Shown here: in pieces, positions 41,138 to 49,048 of the stretch
How the letters are laid out: every line of letters starts with the position of its first letter
How positions within the stretch are numbered: position 1 is the first letter of the stretch
Assembly: GCA_903831295.1 (NCBI GenBank)
Contig: CAIKXA010000005.1
Location: 1 to 51,335, forward strand
DNA from: an uncultured bacterium
GTDB lineage: Bacteria; Planctomycetota; Phycisphaerae; Phycisphaerales; SM1A02
Reading direction: 5' to 3'
Length of the DNA: 51,335 nucleotides
Position numbers and translations under genes: made by a program
Notes under the pieces: model-generated
What the model saw: the letters and a program-made list of their open reading frames with translations, nothing else
What the model was told of the DNA's origin: nothing
Database searches by the model: none

Positions 41138-42388
41138 ATGTCTAAGTCCGAGAATTGCAACCCTGTTTGGCAGAAGTGCGTCCTACACGCCGATATGGAC
41201 GCCTTTTTTGCCAGTATTGAGCAACTTGACGACCCAACGCTTAAAGGTGTGCCTGTTTTGGTGGGTGGCGAAGGCGGTCGCGGCGTGGTTGCCGCCGCCA
41301 GCTATGAAGCGCGCAAGTTTGGTTGCCATAGCGCCATGCCCATGGCCTTGGCTCTGACCAAATGCCCACATGCCGCCGTGCGCCCGCCGCGCTTTGATCG
41401 CTACAGCGAAATCAGTCAGCAATTTATGAATATTTTGCGGGACCAATCGCCACTCGTTGAACCCATCAGCGTGGACGAGGCCTTTGTTGATGTCACTGGT
41501 TCGCAATTGCTGCTGGGCAGTGGACCAACCATCGCGCGAGCAATTCGCGCGCGCGTGTATGAGGAATTAAAATTAACCGTGAGCGTTGGCGTGGCTACTT
41601 CCAAATTTGTGGCAAAGATTGCCAGTGATTTGCTCAAGCCAAACGGATTGACCGTCATTTCATCCGAGCAAACGCGTGACATGTTGGCGCCGCTTGCAAT
41701 TTCTAAAATGTGGGGCGTGGGTCCAAAGACGCTTCCAAAGTTTATCAACGCGGGCATTCACACATTTGGTGATTTACAAAATCTAAGCGAAGAACAAGCG
41801 CGCACGCGGCTGGGTGAATCTGGCGCGCAGTGGCGGCAGTTTGCGCTGGGCATTGATGAGCGCGAAGTGATCACGGAACACGACGCAAAAAGCGTTGGCC
41901 AAGAGGAGACATTCGAAAGCAATATTGGCGACATGACTGTATTGCGATCGGTTCTGCAAGAGCAATGCGATCGCGTTTCGCTACGACTGCGCGCATCTGT
42001 AGGATTGGCCAAATGCGTCACGCTGAAAGTGCGCTTGGCCAATTTTGACACATTTTCACGGCAAAAAACGCTCAATTCATTCACGGATTCCACCAAGACA
42101 ATTTGGCAAGCGGCCGATGCCCTGCTTACGGCATGGCGCCGTGAAAGCGCGCTACCACTTCGTTTGATCGGCTTAAGCGTGGAGCGCGTAGATCGCGTGG
42201 GCGTGGAAGTTCAACCGGAACTTTTTCCAGACCCCGCCGCGGAAGTTCAGCGCAAACTTGATTCCATCACCGACGCGGTGGCGCGCAAGTATGGACCCGA
42301 AGCCCTTCACCGCGGCGCGGCGCGCGCGGGAAGTCGCCGCAATAAGCGCGATGCCAGCAATGATGGGCCACGCCCCGAAGCGGGTTGA
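41138..42388 (+). CDS. dinB: DNA polymerase IV (Y family)
   Basis: Error-prone translesion polymerase. 416 residues: HADMDAFFASIEQLDDP (first catalytic Asp pair near 19-21), YEARKFGCHSAMPM, VEPISVDEAFVDVTGS (catalytic DE), then helix-hairpin-helix (MWGVGPKTLPKFINAGI) and little-finger domain. A possible clamp-binding QPELF occurs near residue 360. The gene has no ribosome site; TATACT at 41123-41128 or TATAAA at 41112-41117 in a very AT-rich upstream region would give a leaderless or very short-leader mRNA. No SOS operator is recognisable. The C-terminal tail is basic and unstructured. Confidence 0.96.
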   Translation: MSKSENCNPVWQKCVLHADMDAFFASIEQLDDPTLKGVPVLVGGEGGRGVVAAASYEARKFGCHSAMPMALALTKCPHAAVRPPRFDRYSEISQQFMNILRDQSPLVEPISVDEAFVDVTGSQLLLGSGPTIARAIRARVYEELKLTVSVGVATSKFVAKIASDLLKPNGLTVISSEQTRDMLAPLAISKMWGVGPKTLPKFINAGIHTFGDLQNLSEEQARTRLGESGAQWRQFALGIDEREVITEHDAKSVGQEETFESNIGDMTVLRSVLQEQCDRVSLRLRASVGLAKCVTLKVRLANFDTFSRQKTLNSFTDSTKTIWQAADALLTAWRRESALPLRLIGLSVERVDRVGVEVQPELFPDPAAEVQRKLDSITDAVARKYGPEALHRGAARAGSRRNKRDASNDGPRPEAG

Positions 42389-42395
42389 ATTTTTT
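42374..42395 (+). terminator. possible terminator of dinB
   Basis: CCCG-AAG-CGGG at 42374-42384, overlapping the dinB stop, followed by TTGAATTTTTT. The stem is only 4 bp, so it is weak. Confidence 0.35.
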
Positions 42396-42416
42396 GCATG
42401 ACCTGAAGAAGCGCTA

Positions 42417-42531
42417 CGAAAAGTTTCACGGGCGAAGCAAACGAATCAGTCTTGAACGAAGATGGAAAAACTTTTCGCTTCACAAAGAATAGAAAGATTT
42501 CGTTCTGAACTGGCTACGGGTGAATATTCAC
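42417..42531. repeat. cluster of inverted repeats between convergent genes
   Basis: In the 165-base gap after dinB: CGAAAAGTTT (42417-42426) with its complement at 42468-42477; GAACGAA (about 42454-42460) with TTCGTTC (about 42499-42505); and a perfect 12-bp palindrome GTGAATATTCAC at 42520-42531. No gene is visible in the gap. The palindrome could be a dyad operator or a bidirectional transcript end. Confidence 0.4.
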
Positions 42532-42553
42532 GCTCCGAAACAAGTTCAATATT

Positions 42554-43300
42554 TCAATCCGCAAGTGGCGAGTAGCACAGATCGCCCCAGTCATCGGTGT
42601 AGCCATGCTCCATAAGAATTTGCATGAAGCATGCGACCAAATGTTCCAGCAACGAACTGGCGCGGCGCACAGCGACGCGGTTTAAACGGCTGTTGTAGGT
42701 GCTTCCGCCGTGCACAAGCTGATTGCGCACAAACAGAACGCGTTCAAGAACAGCCTCAAGCCAGGGCTGAAATTGCGCTTGTTCCAAAATATCCTCCATG
42801 GTGGACTTGGTGGAAAATTGCTTGGCACTTCCATCACGTTGCTTGGAATTTCTAGATTGCTCGCGTGATTTGAAATGCTTGGCCAGATACGCGTCTTCAA
42901 ACAACGCGCGCGCGGCGCGATCATTGGTTTCCAACACCATTTGCATGAGACCATCTTGATCATGATCAAGAATTTGTTGTATGAACAAGCGAGTCGCCGC
43001 CGCATCGGGTTCTGGAGCGTTTGTTTTTTTGTTCCACTGACTTATGAGAGCGGTGAACGCAATCCACTGGGCTATCAATTTGGCGTCAAGGTCTTCACGA
43101 AGTTCGCAGCGCTCGGAAAATTCCAGCCATGTCAAGGCGCGATGAATTCGCACGCGCACCTCTTCATACAAATGTGCCTTGGAGTACGCATCGCGTCGCG
43201 GCTTCCACAATTTGCGCAATGTGGTCATGTTCAGCGGCGCGCCACCCCAGGCGTCAACGGGCTTTGGTCGAGCTGACTTGTTGCTTGTTGCCATAGACAA
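42554..43300 (-). CDS. HEPN-like helical protein, unknown function
   Basis: 248 residues, almost wholly helical. Residues 40-90 (YEEVRVRIHRALTWLEFSE, AQWIAFTALISQWN) and the region around R192-N-Q-L-V-H197 (LFVRNQLVHGGSTYNSRLNR) look like the HEPN superfamily; R-x4-H is its RNase-type motif. Many HEPN proteins are toxins or defence RNases, others are inactive. No nucleotidyltransferase antitoxin (MNT) or other partner gene is next to it: dinB is convergent and crcB lies upstream on the same strand with 11 bases between. Met 3 is an alternative start. Confidence 0.7.
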   Translation of the reverse strand: MSMATSNKSARPKPVDAWGGAPLNMTTLRKLWKPRRDAYSKAHLYEEVRVRIHRALTWLEFSERCELREDLDAKLIAQWIAFTALISQWNKKTNAPEPDAAATRLFIQQILDHDQDGLMQMVLETNDRAARALFEDAYLAKHFKSREQSRNSKQRDGSAKQFSTKSTMEDILEQAQFQPWLEAVLERVLFVRNQLVHGGSTYNSRLNRVAVRRASSLLEHLVACFMQILMEHGYTDDWGDLCYSPLAD

Positions 43301-43311
43301 AGCCTATCGGA

Positions 43312-43758
43312 TCACCTTGAGGCTTGACCCAGCCGTAAACCGAGCGCTCCCACAATGATTCCAAGAATGAGCGAAAGCCCAAGGTTGAGAGCGAATTGAA
43401 GAAAGTCCCCGCGCGTGAACTGCTCGCACAATTCTTGAGACAACGAACTGAATGTGCTCAAGCCACCCATGCACCCAGTGACAAAAAATAAATTGAACAA
43501 TGGGTTTTTTTTAAGAAATGGATCAACCACATCCACAAAGCGTTCACTGGAAAGGACTAAATATTTGCGGCCAATCCACGCGGCGAAAAATGTGGCGATC
43601 AGGTTCACGACAAGAACGGCGACCCAAGGATCGGTCTGAATAATTGGACACACTTGCCCTGCGCCATAGCGAAGCATTGTGCCCATGGTGCCGCCGCCAA
43701 AAACCACCGCAAGCATGAGCCAGATCGAAGGCAGAGCGGGTGGTGATTTGGACTTCAT
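43312..43758 (-). CDS. crcB: fluoride exporter CrcB/Fluc, second copy
   Basis: 148 residues from ATG 43758, which shares ATGA with the upstream crcB stop. Four helices; conserved GGGTMGTMLRYG, VNLIATFFAAW and GCMGGLSTFSSLSQE (the central Na+/Phe-box region). Two adjacent crcB genes usually encode dual-topology or opposite-topology subunits that together form the double-barrelled fluoride channel. No fluoride riboswitch is visible upstream. Confidence 0.92.
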   Translation of the reverse strand: MKSKSPPALPSIWLMLAVVFGGGTMGTMLRYGAGQVCPIIQTDPWVAVLVVNLIATFFAAWIGRKYLVLSSERFVDVVDPFLKKNPLFNLFFVTGCMGGLSTFSSLSQELCEQFTRGDFLQFALNLGLSLILGIIVGALGLRLGQASR

Positions 43759-44138
43759 AAGCTCAACCTTTGACCAATCCATGCCAAAGCCATGCCTCCA
43801 ACAATGCTGACACCCACAAAGAATGCCACGCCGCGCGCGCGCTTATTGAGCAAGCCTTCCGTTGATTCAATCATGAACGCGCTGAAGGTGGTGAAGCCAC
43901 CAAGAAATCCGGTCAATATCACTTCGGCGATGAGTTGGGAATAATTCCCTTGCATTTTCAGCATAAAGCCGCCGAGATAACCAATTGCAAGCGAGCCGAG
44001 CAAATTAATGCACAACAATATTTTCCACTGGGGCCAGACACGCCCGCGGTCAAGGGAAAAATAAATTAAGAAGCGTGTCGCGGCGCCTAGACCCCCACCA
44101 AATCCAATTATCAGGGTCGTGACAAACGGAGTTAGCAT
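43755..44138 (-). CDS. crcB: fluoride exporter CrcB/Fluc, first copy
   Basis: 127 residues from ATG 44138 (an in-frame TTG at 44159 would add 7). Motifs: GGLGAATRFLIYF, CINLLGSLAIGYLGG and TGFLGGFTTFSAFMIE. It precedes and overlaps the second crcB by four bases. The 5' end lies only 25 bases from the divergent chrA start, leaving little room for a full promoter pair. Confidence 0.94.
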   Translation of the reverse strand: MLTPFVTTLIIGFGGGLGAATRFLIYFSLDRGRVWPQWKILLCINLLGSLAIGYLGGFMLKMQGNYSQLIAEVILTGFLGGFTTFSAFMIESTEGLLNKRARGVAFFVGVSIVGGMALAWIGQRLSL

Positions 44139-44163
44139 TTGAGGCGGAGAGTCTACCAATCAT

Positions 44164-45348
44164 ATGAATTTAAAATGCATTGGCGAAATATTTTCGGTGT
44201 TCCTGCGTCTTGGATGTTTTTCATTTGGCGGACCAATAGCGCACCTTGGATATTTCCAGGAGGCGTTTGTGACGCGTCGAAAGTGGATCACCCAAGAGCG
44301 ATTCGCTGATCTTGTTGCGATGTCGCATTTTCTTCCGGGGCCATCAAGCAGCCAAGTTGGATATGCGATTGGCGTGGAGCGCGCGGGAATTATTGGCGGA
44401 CTTGCTGCGTGGATTGGATTCACCCTGCCCAGCGCATTGATGATGTACGCGGTGGCCATGACCGTGTTGTATCCCGGTGAACTTTCAAACACGGGCTGGT
44501 TGCAAGGACTGAAAGCAGCCGCGGTTTCGGTGGTGGCTTTGGCGGCGATACAAATGTTTGTCATGCTTGCGCCAGATTTACGGCGCAAAACAATTGTGGT
44601 GGCCGCGGGGTTGCTGGCATTTTTATTGCGCGACACAATTTCACAAGCTTGGGTGTTGTTGCTTGGCGCGGCGGTTGGCGTGTTCGCATTGCCCCGCGAT
44701 GAACCTATCGAAGCCACGACTACGCATTCCACAAGTCCAATTTCAAAACGCGTTGGATTGATCGCCTGCGTATTGTTTGCCGCCAGTTTGTTTGTGACAT
44801 GGACTCCATGGTCTTTGTTCGCGCAAACTGGCTCACTCGTATTTGGCGGCGGGCATGTGGTGTTGCCATTTTTAGAAACTCGATTTGTTTCCAGCGGACT
44901 TGTCAACCAAAATACTTTTCTTGCCGGCTATGGAGTGGCGCAAGCCATTCCTGGACCGCTGTTCACCTTCGCCACGTTTCTTGGGGCCACAAGTGATCTG
45001 CCTCTGCCTCCACCACTGAGCGCATTTGTGGCAACTGCCGCAGTTTTTATTCCAGGTTTGCTGCTCATGACGGCGGCGATTCCATTTTGGGACACGATCA
45101 GACGCCGGGCGTGGGCGCGCGGCATGCTTTCGGGCGTGAACGCCGCGGTAGTTGGCTTGTTGTTCGCGGTGCTGATTGGCACCATAGCGCCCGCGTTGGT
45201 GATCCGTCCGTTGGGTGCCATTTTAATCGGACCAACAACAGTAATGATCTTCATATATCTAGCGGCGTTCGCCACACTGCGGCGCAAACAAATTCCCGTT
45301 GCGTTAACGGTGGTTTTGTGCGCGTTGACTGGCTGGATATTGCTTTAA
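44164..45348 (+). CDS. chrA: chromate transporter ChrA
   Basis: 394 residues, two homologous CHR domains, about ten helices. Hallmarks: FLRLGCFSFGGPIAHLGYF at the N-terminus, LPGPSSSQVGYAIG, and the mirrored GSLVFGGGHVVLPFLE and IPGPLFTFATFLG in the second half. Exports chromate using the membrane potential; in many bacteria the gene is only weakly linked to resistance and the natural substrate may be another oxyanion such as sulfate-like ions. Convergent with the CDF gene (22 bases apart). Confidence 0.94.
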   Translation: MNLKCIGEIFSVFLRLGCFSFGGPIAHLGYFQEAFVTRRKWITQERFADLVAMSHFLPGPSSSQVGYAIGVERAGIIGGLAAWIGFTLPSALMMYAVAMTVLYPGELSNTGWLQGLKAAAVSVVALAAIQMFVMLAPDLRRKTIVVAAGLLAFLLRDTISQAWVLLLGAAVGVFALPRDEPIEATTTHSTSPISKRVGLIACVLFAASLFVTWTPWSLFAQTGSLVFGGGHVVLPFLETRFVSSGLVNQNTFLAGYGVAQAIPGPLFTFATFLGATSDLPLPPPLSAFVATAAVFIPGLLLMTAAIPFWDTIRRRAWARGMLSGVNAAVVGLLFAVLIGTIAPALVIRPLGAILIGPTTVMIFIYLAAFATLRRKQIPVALTVVLCALTGWILL

Positions 45349-45370
45349 AACGGCTTCAAACAGGCTGTAT

Positions 45371-46252
45371 TTAGCAGTTGGGTTCAATGTGCGCCGTGGC
45401 GGTTCCGCCGAGCGCTGCCTCGATTTTATTTTCAATTTCACTGGCCACATCGTGAGCGGTTTTTAAATCCATCTCGCCGCGAAGTTGCAAATGAAAATCC
45501 ACCCAGTGGTCGCGTCCGCTGTGACGCGTGCGAACTTTGTGAAAAGAAATAATGCGCGGCAACGGTCCATCCGCACGCGCGTGGTCGTTTAAAATTGTTT
45601 CAACCTTGGCCAAATCCTCGAGGTCCTGCTCATCAAGCAAATCACCAAGCGCGCGGCGAATGAGTCGATAGCCGACAAAACCCACCCAGATCGCCATGAT
45701 CAAGGCGATGATTGGATCGATAAAGTCATATCCCGTCCAGCGCACAAGCAACAGTGATGCGACAGCGGCGCCACTGGTCCACGCGTCGGAGATCAAGTGA
45801 ATACCGTCCGCATGCAACGCGCTGCTTTTTGTTTTTCGGCCAACTTGAATCAGCCACATTCCCACACCGCCATTGGCCATGATGGTGAACGCAAGAAGCA
45901 GCAATCCAAAATCAATTTTTTCAACAGCCGCGCTGCGATCAAAGAGTTCCAACGCGCCCCGAACCATCACCACAAGCATGGCAACGCTAATCATGCCGCC
46001 TTCAATCGCGGAACTTAAAAATTCAGCCTTGCCGTGCCCATACGGGTGCGTTTCATCGGCTGGGCGATTGGCCATCCACACGCTCCAAATCACCAGCGCG
46101 CTGGCCGCCACATTCACGACACTTTCCATCGCGTCGCCAAAGACCGCGGTGCTTCCGGTCAAGCGCCATGCCGTAAGCTTGGTAAGCAAAAGCACCACGG
46201 AGGTGACCAGCGCGATACGTGCGGCGCGGTGCTCTAACTTTGCGGTGCTCAT
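45371..46252 (-). CDS. cation diffusion facilitator family transporter
   Basis: 293 residues: six helices (about 10-200) and a cytoplasmic ferredoxin-like domain (about 210-293). Transport site residues are in FGDAMESVVN (D and E/N in place of the usual SLVDS) and HADGIHLISDAWTS (H and two D). The changed first motif suggests a metal other than zinc, e.g. Mn/Fe/Co, but the specificity is open. C-terminal domain ends TAHIEPNC. Divergent from the Usp gene. Confidence 0.92.
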   Translation of the reverse strand: MSTAKLEHRAARIALVTSVVLLLTKLTAWRLTGSTAVFGDAMESVVNVAASALVIWSVWMANRPADETHPYGHGKAEFLSSAIEGGMISVAMLVVMVRGALELFDRSAAVEKIDFGLLLLAFTIMANGGVGMWLIQVGRKTKSSALHADGIHLISDAWTSGAAVASLLLVRWTGYDFIDPIIALIMAIWVGFVGYRLIRRALGDLLDEQDLEDLAKVETILNDHARADGPLPRIISFHKVRTRHSGRDHWVDFHLQLRGEMDLKTAHDVASEIENKIEAALGGTATAHIEPNC

Positions 46253-46317
46253 GTGTGAAATGCTACTCCTACAAGACGCAAATTGGGCGTACTATCTTTA
46301 CGGAGATCGAATCAATC

Positions 46318-47163
46318 ATGAATCCACTTCGCCTTATCACTGTTGGAACAGACTTCTCGCCACCCGCCGCGACAGCGTTGGGTTGGGCGGCGGAGTTGGC
46401 TCTTGCGCATAAAGCATCGCTTTTGTTGGTGCACGCGTACACCAAAGACGACCACGGCTTAAGTGAGGAAGAAGTTCGAGTGTGCTTGGCTGGCTTGGCC
46501 GCTTGCGAAATGGAGCGTGGAATTCCCACCCAAGTTCAATTGCTCAAAGGCGCCACGGCGGAAGTTGTGGCGAAGATCGCGCGCGATTCTGGATCTGATT
46601 TGTTGGTGATTGGAAGCCGCGGGAAAAATATGCTCAGCCGAATCTTCATGGGTTCGGTTGCTGATTCAACATTGAAACTGGCCACCACACCAACACTGGT
46701 CGTGCATCCGTCGGACGCGGTGCGCCCCGTGTCTTTCAAAAACTTGCTGGTTGGCGCGGATTTTTCCGCTGAAGCCGACCGCGCCGCGGAATTCGCCGTG
46801 CGTGTCGCTGCGCCGTTTGAGAACGCCGAAGTGAGCTTGATGCATTCCACGCAAGTGGCCGGACCATTTGTGGGCGTGGAAGTTCCAGCCGTTCCAATTG
46901 TGGAAGCTGGCGAAAGCGATGCTGTTGCTCGCGCGGGCTTATCCGAGCGCACCAAAAAACTTTCTGGCGACGGCGTGCGCGTGCAGGGACTGACATGTCC
47001 AGGCTCCGCGGTTGAGGTGCTGCTTGATGTCGCCGAAGATCGCAACTCGGATGTGATTGTGGTTGGAACAACTGCCGCGAGTGGCATGAGCAAACTATTG
47101 CTCGGAAGTATTGCGACTGACTTGGTTCATCGCAGCACGCGGCCAGTTCTCATTGTGCGCTAA
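46318..47163 (+). CDS. universal stress protein with two UspA domains
   Basis: 281 residues from ATG 46318 (cGGAGa about 12 bases upstream); in-frame sequence reaches further upstream but lacks family match. Two tandem Usp domains. The ATP-binding G-x2-G-x9-G(S/T) motif is clear in domain 1 (GSRGKNMLSRIFMGSVADS) and modified in domain 2 (GTTAASGMSKLLLGSIATD). Starts: LITVGTDFSPPA and LLVGADFSAEAD. Cytoplasmic ATP-binding stress protein, partner unknown. Confidence 0.93.
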   Translation: MNPLRLITVGTDFSPPAATALGWAAELALAHKASLLLVHAYTKDDHGLSEEEVRVCLAGLAACEMERGIPTQVQLLKGATAEVVAKIARDSGSDLLVIGSRGKNMLSRIFMGSVADSTLKLATTPTLVVHPSDAVRPVSFKNLLVGADFSAEADRAAEFAVRVAAPFENAEVSLMHSTQVAGPFVGVEVPAVPIVEAGESDAVARAGLSERTKKLSGDGVRVQGLTCPGSAVEVLLDVAEDRNSDVIVVGTTAASGMSKLLLGSIATDLVHRSTRPVLIVR

Positions 47164-47192
47164 CGTTCGCGGCGGCGATTGGCTTTGTGGCT

Positions 47193-48305
47193 TCAACCGA
47201 CTTTTGCTGGCTCAACTTTTTGAGCTGGCGCGACGAGTGTGTCGGGCGTGATCGTGCCGCTGTCAATGTAAACATCCAATAATTGACCGGGTAAAACTTT
47301 TGGATTGTCTTGTGTAAAGCGATAAATAATTTCCATCACGCGCGTGTCAATACGCTCGGAATTTTCCCCTGTGAGCGTGCGCTTGGGAATAACCACTGGA
47401 ACAGTTCGCACATATTCAATTGGAAATTCCACTATTTTCCCGCCGCGCAACATGGCCACTGCTTTGCCCTTGGGGTCGAAGCGCCACGCATCAAGCTCAT
47501 CCACATCCACGCGAATATGCAATGGCGTGAGTTGGCCCATCACCACCAAGCCTACGCGCAAAGCGCCGGCTGACGCAAATTCACCAGCACGGGCGTTCAC
47601 ACGAAGCACGGTTCCATCGATCGGCGCCTTCACTTCGCTTTGCGCAAGGTCGGTTTGCAACATGGCCACATCCGCATCTGCAACCTTTGCTTCCGCCGTA
47701 GCCACGGCCAAATCTTCGGGATACGTGCCCTTCATCATGCGCGCCAATTCCGACTTCGCCTCATCAAGACGCGACTTGGTCAAACTCATTTCAAACATGC
47801 GCGTCGGCCTTTCATTGGCGCTGATGGCCGACTGATCCTCCACGGCATTTAATCTCTCAAGTCGGAGAGTTGCGTCGTTCACCGCCGATTGCCGCTGCGC
47901 CACGATAGCGGTCGCGCGATCCACATCCTCCGCGCGCGGCATGGATTTCAACTGCTCCACTTTGCGAGTAGCCACCTCCAGTTTTGCCTTGGCGGCCACC
48001 AATTGCGCGACCGTATCGCGCTGATCAATAGTGAATAAAATGTCGCCCTTTTTCACCAATTGTCCCTCTTTCACGGACACGCTTTGCACGGTGCCGGCAA
48101 TGGATGTTCCAATATTCATGATTTCCGTGGCGGGTTCAACCAAGCCACTGCCCGCAACGCGGTTTGAAAACGGACTCTTGGTGGGCTGACCGCTTGGCGG
48201 CGCGTTGGGCGCTGGACGACTTTGTTTGTAGACGGTGTAAATAGCAAGGCCAATGCCAATCAAGGCGATGATGGGAAGAATGATAAATCGAACTTTCATT
48301 TTCAT
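47193..48305 (-). CDS. HlyD-family membrane-fusion protein (DevB-like)
   Basis: 370 residues: membrane anchor at 5-25, a biotinyl-lipoyl half (AGTVQSVSVKEGQLVKKGDILF) near 70-92, a coiled-coil hairpin (about 100-225), the second half (KAPIDGTVLRVNARAGE) and a C-terminal barrel domain. Periplasmic adaptor joining the inner-membrane ABC exporter to an outer-membrane channel, which is not encoded here. Its ATG overlaps the ABC ATPase stop by 4 bases. Confidence 0.93.
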   Translation of the reverse strand: MKMKVRFIILPIIALIGIGLAIYTVYKQSRPAPNAPPSGQPTKSPFSNRVAGSGLVEPATEIMNIGTSIAGTVQSVSVKEGQLVKKGDILFTIDQRDTVAQLVAAKAKLEVATRKVEQLKSMPRAEDVDRATAIVAQRQSAVNDATLRLERLNAVEDQSAISANERPTRMFEMSLTKSRLDEAKSELARMMKGTYPEDLAVATAEAKVADADVAMLQTDLAQSEVKAPIDGTVLRVNARAGEFASAGALRVGLVVMGQLTPLHIRVDVDELDAWRFDPKGKAVAMLRGGKIVEFPIEYVRTVPVVIPKRTLTGENSERIDTRVMEIIYRFTQDNPKVLPGQLLDVYIDSGTITPDTLVAPAQKVEPAKVG

Positions 48306-49048
48306 TGTGCTTTTCCTTTTTCAAATGCGACCGCTTGAAGCGCGGCAAGTTCCACATCGCTCGTCACAATCCGCGTGATCAATCCATCGTCCACGTGCGC
48401 AATGCGATCGGCAAAATGGTAAATGCGCTCGTCGTGTGTCACAAGAACAACAAGCCTATCGGGTCGACGGCCCTGCTCGCGGATAAGTTCCATGACGCGC
48501 TGACCCGTGGCGCCGTCAAGCGCGCTGGTGGGTTCGTCGCACACCAAAATACTTGGCTCGTGAATTAAACTGCGCGCGATGGCCACGCGTTGCTGTTGAC
48601 CGCCTGAAAGTTTGGACGGCCGGCTTTGCGCGCGATTATGAAGGCCGACTTCGGTCAATAATTTCTCCGCTCGATCCAAGGACTCGCTTCTGTTTTCACC
48701 ACGCAAAAGCAGCGGAATAGCCACATTTTCAACCACGCTGATTTGCGGCACCAAATTGAACTGTTGAAAAATAAACCCAACTTTTTCCCGGCGAAACAGG
48801 GTTCGCTCTTGATTGGTCATGGCGTCCGGATCCACGCCAGCAAGTCGAAGTGTCCCACTACTGCGCGACAAGATTGCCGCGAAGATAGAAATAAGCGTGG
48901 TCTTTCCACAACCACTGGGTCCAACCAGCGCAATAATCTCCCCAAAGTCGGCTGTTAAATCTATCCCGCGCAACGCCTTCACAGCGGCTTCGCCTTCGCC
49001 GTAAGTCTTGGTAATGCCCTCGCAAAAAATTGCTTGCTCGACACTCAT
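48302..49048 (-). CDS. ABC transporter ATP-binding protein (MacB/DevA-like)
   Basis: 248 residues. Walker A GPSGCGKTT (about 42-50), signature KLSGGQQQRVAIARSL, Walker B ILVCDEPTSALDG and switch His in VLVTHDERI. Belongs to the LolD/MacB/DevA family, which work with FtsX-type permeases. It drives the permease gene upstream (ATGA) and is joined to the adaptor downstream. It may export a glycolipid, lipoprotein or similar envelope component. Confidence 0.95.
   Translation of the reverse strand: MSVEQAIFCEGITKTYGEGEAAVKALRGIDLTADFGEIIALVGPSGCGKTTLISIFAAILSRSSGTLRLAGVDPDAMTNQERTLFRREKVGFIFQQFNLVPQISVVENVAIPLLLRGENRSESLDRAEKLLTEVGLHNRAQSRPSKLSGGQQQRVAIARSLIHEPSILVCDEPTSALDGATGQRVMELIREQGRRPDRLVVLVTHDERIYHFADRIAHVDDGLITRIVTSDVELAALQAVAFEKGKAQ

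Noticed and set aside
40902-41357. A long plus-strand open frame overlapping the 5' end of dinB
   Set aside because: Its first third is the terminator region and the rest is an out-of-frame reading of dinB; the peptide has no protein-like pattern.
44139-44163. Possible fluoride riboswitch before crcB
   Set aside because: Only 25 bases lie between crcB and chrA; no room for the aptamer.
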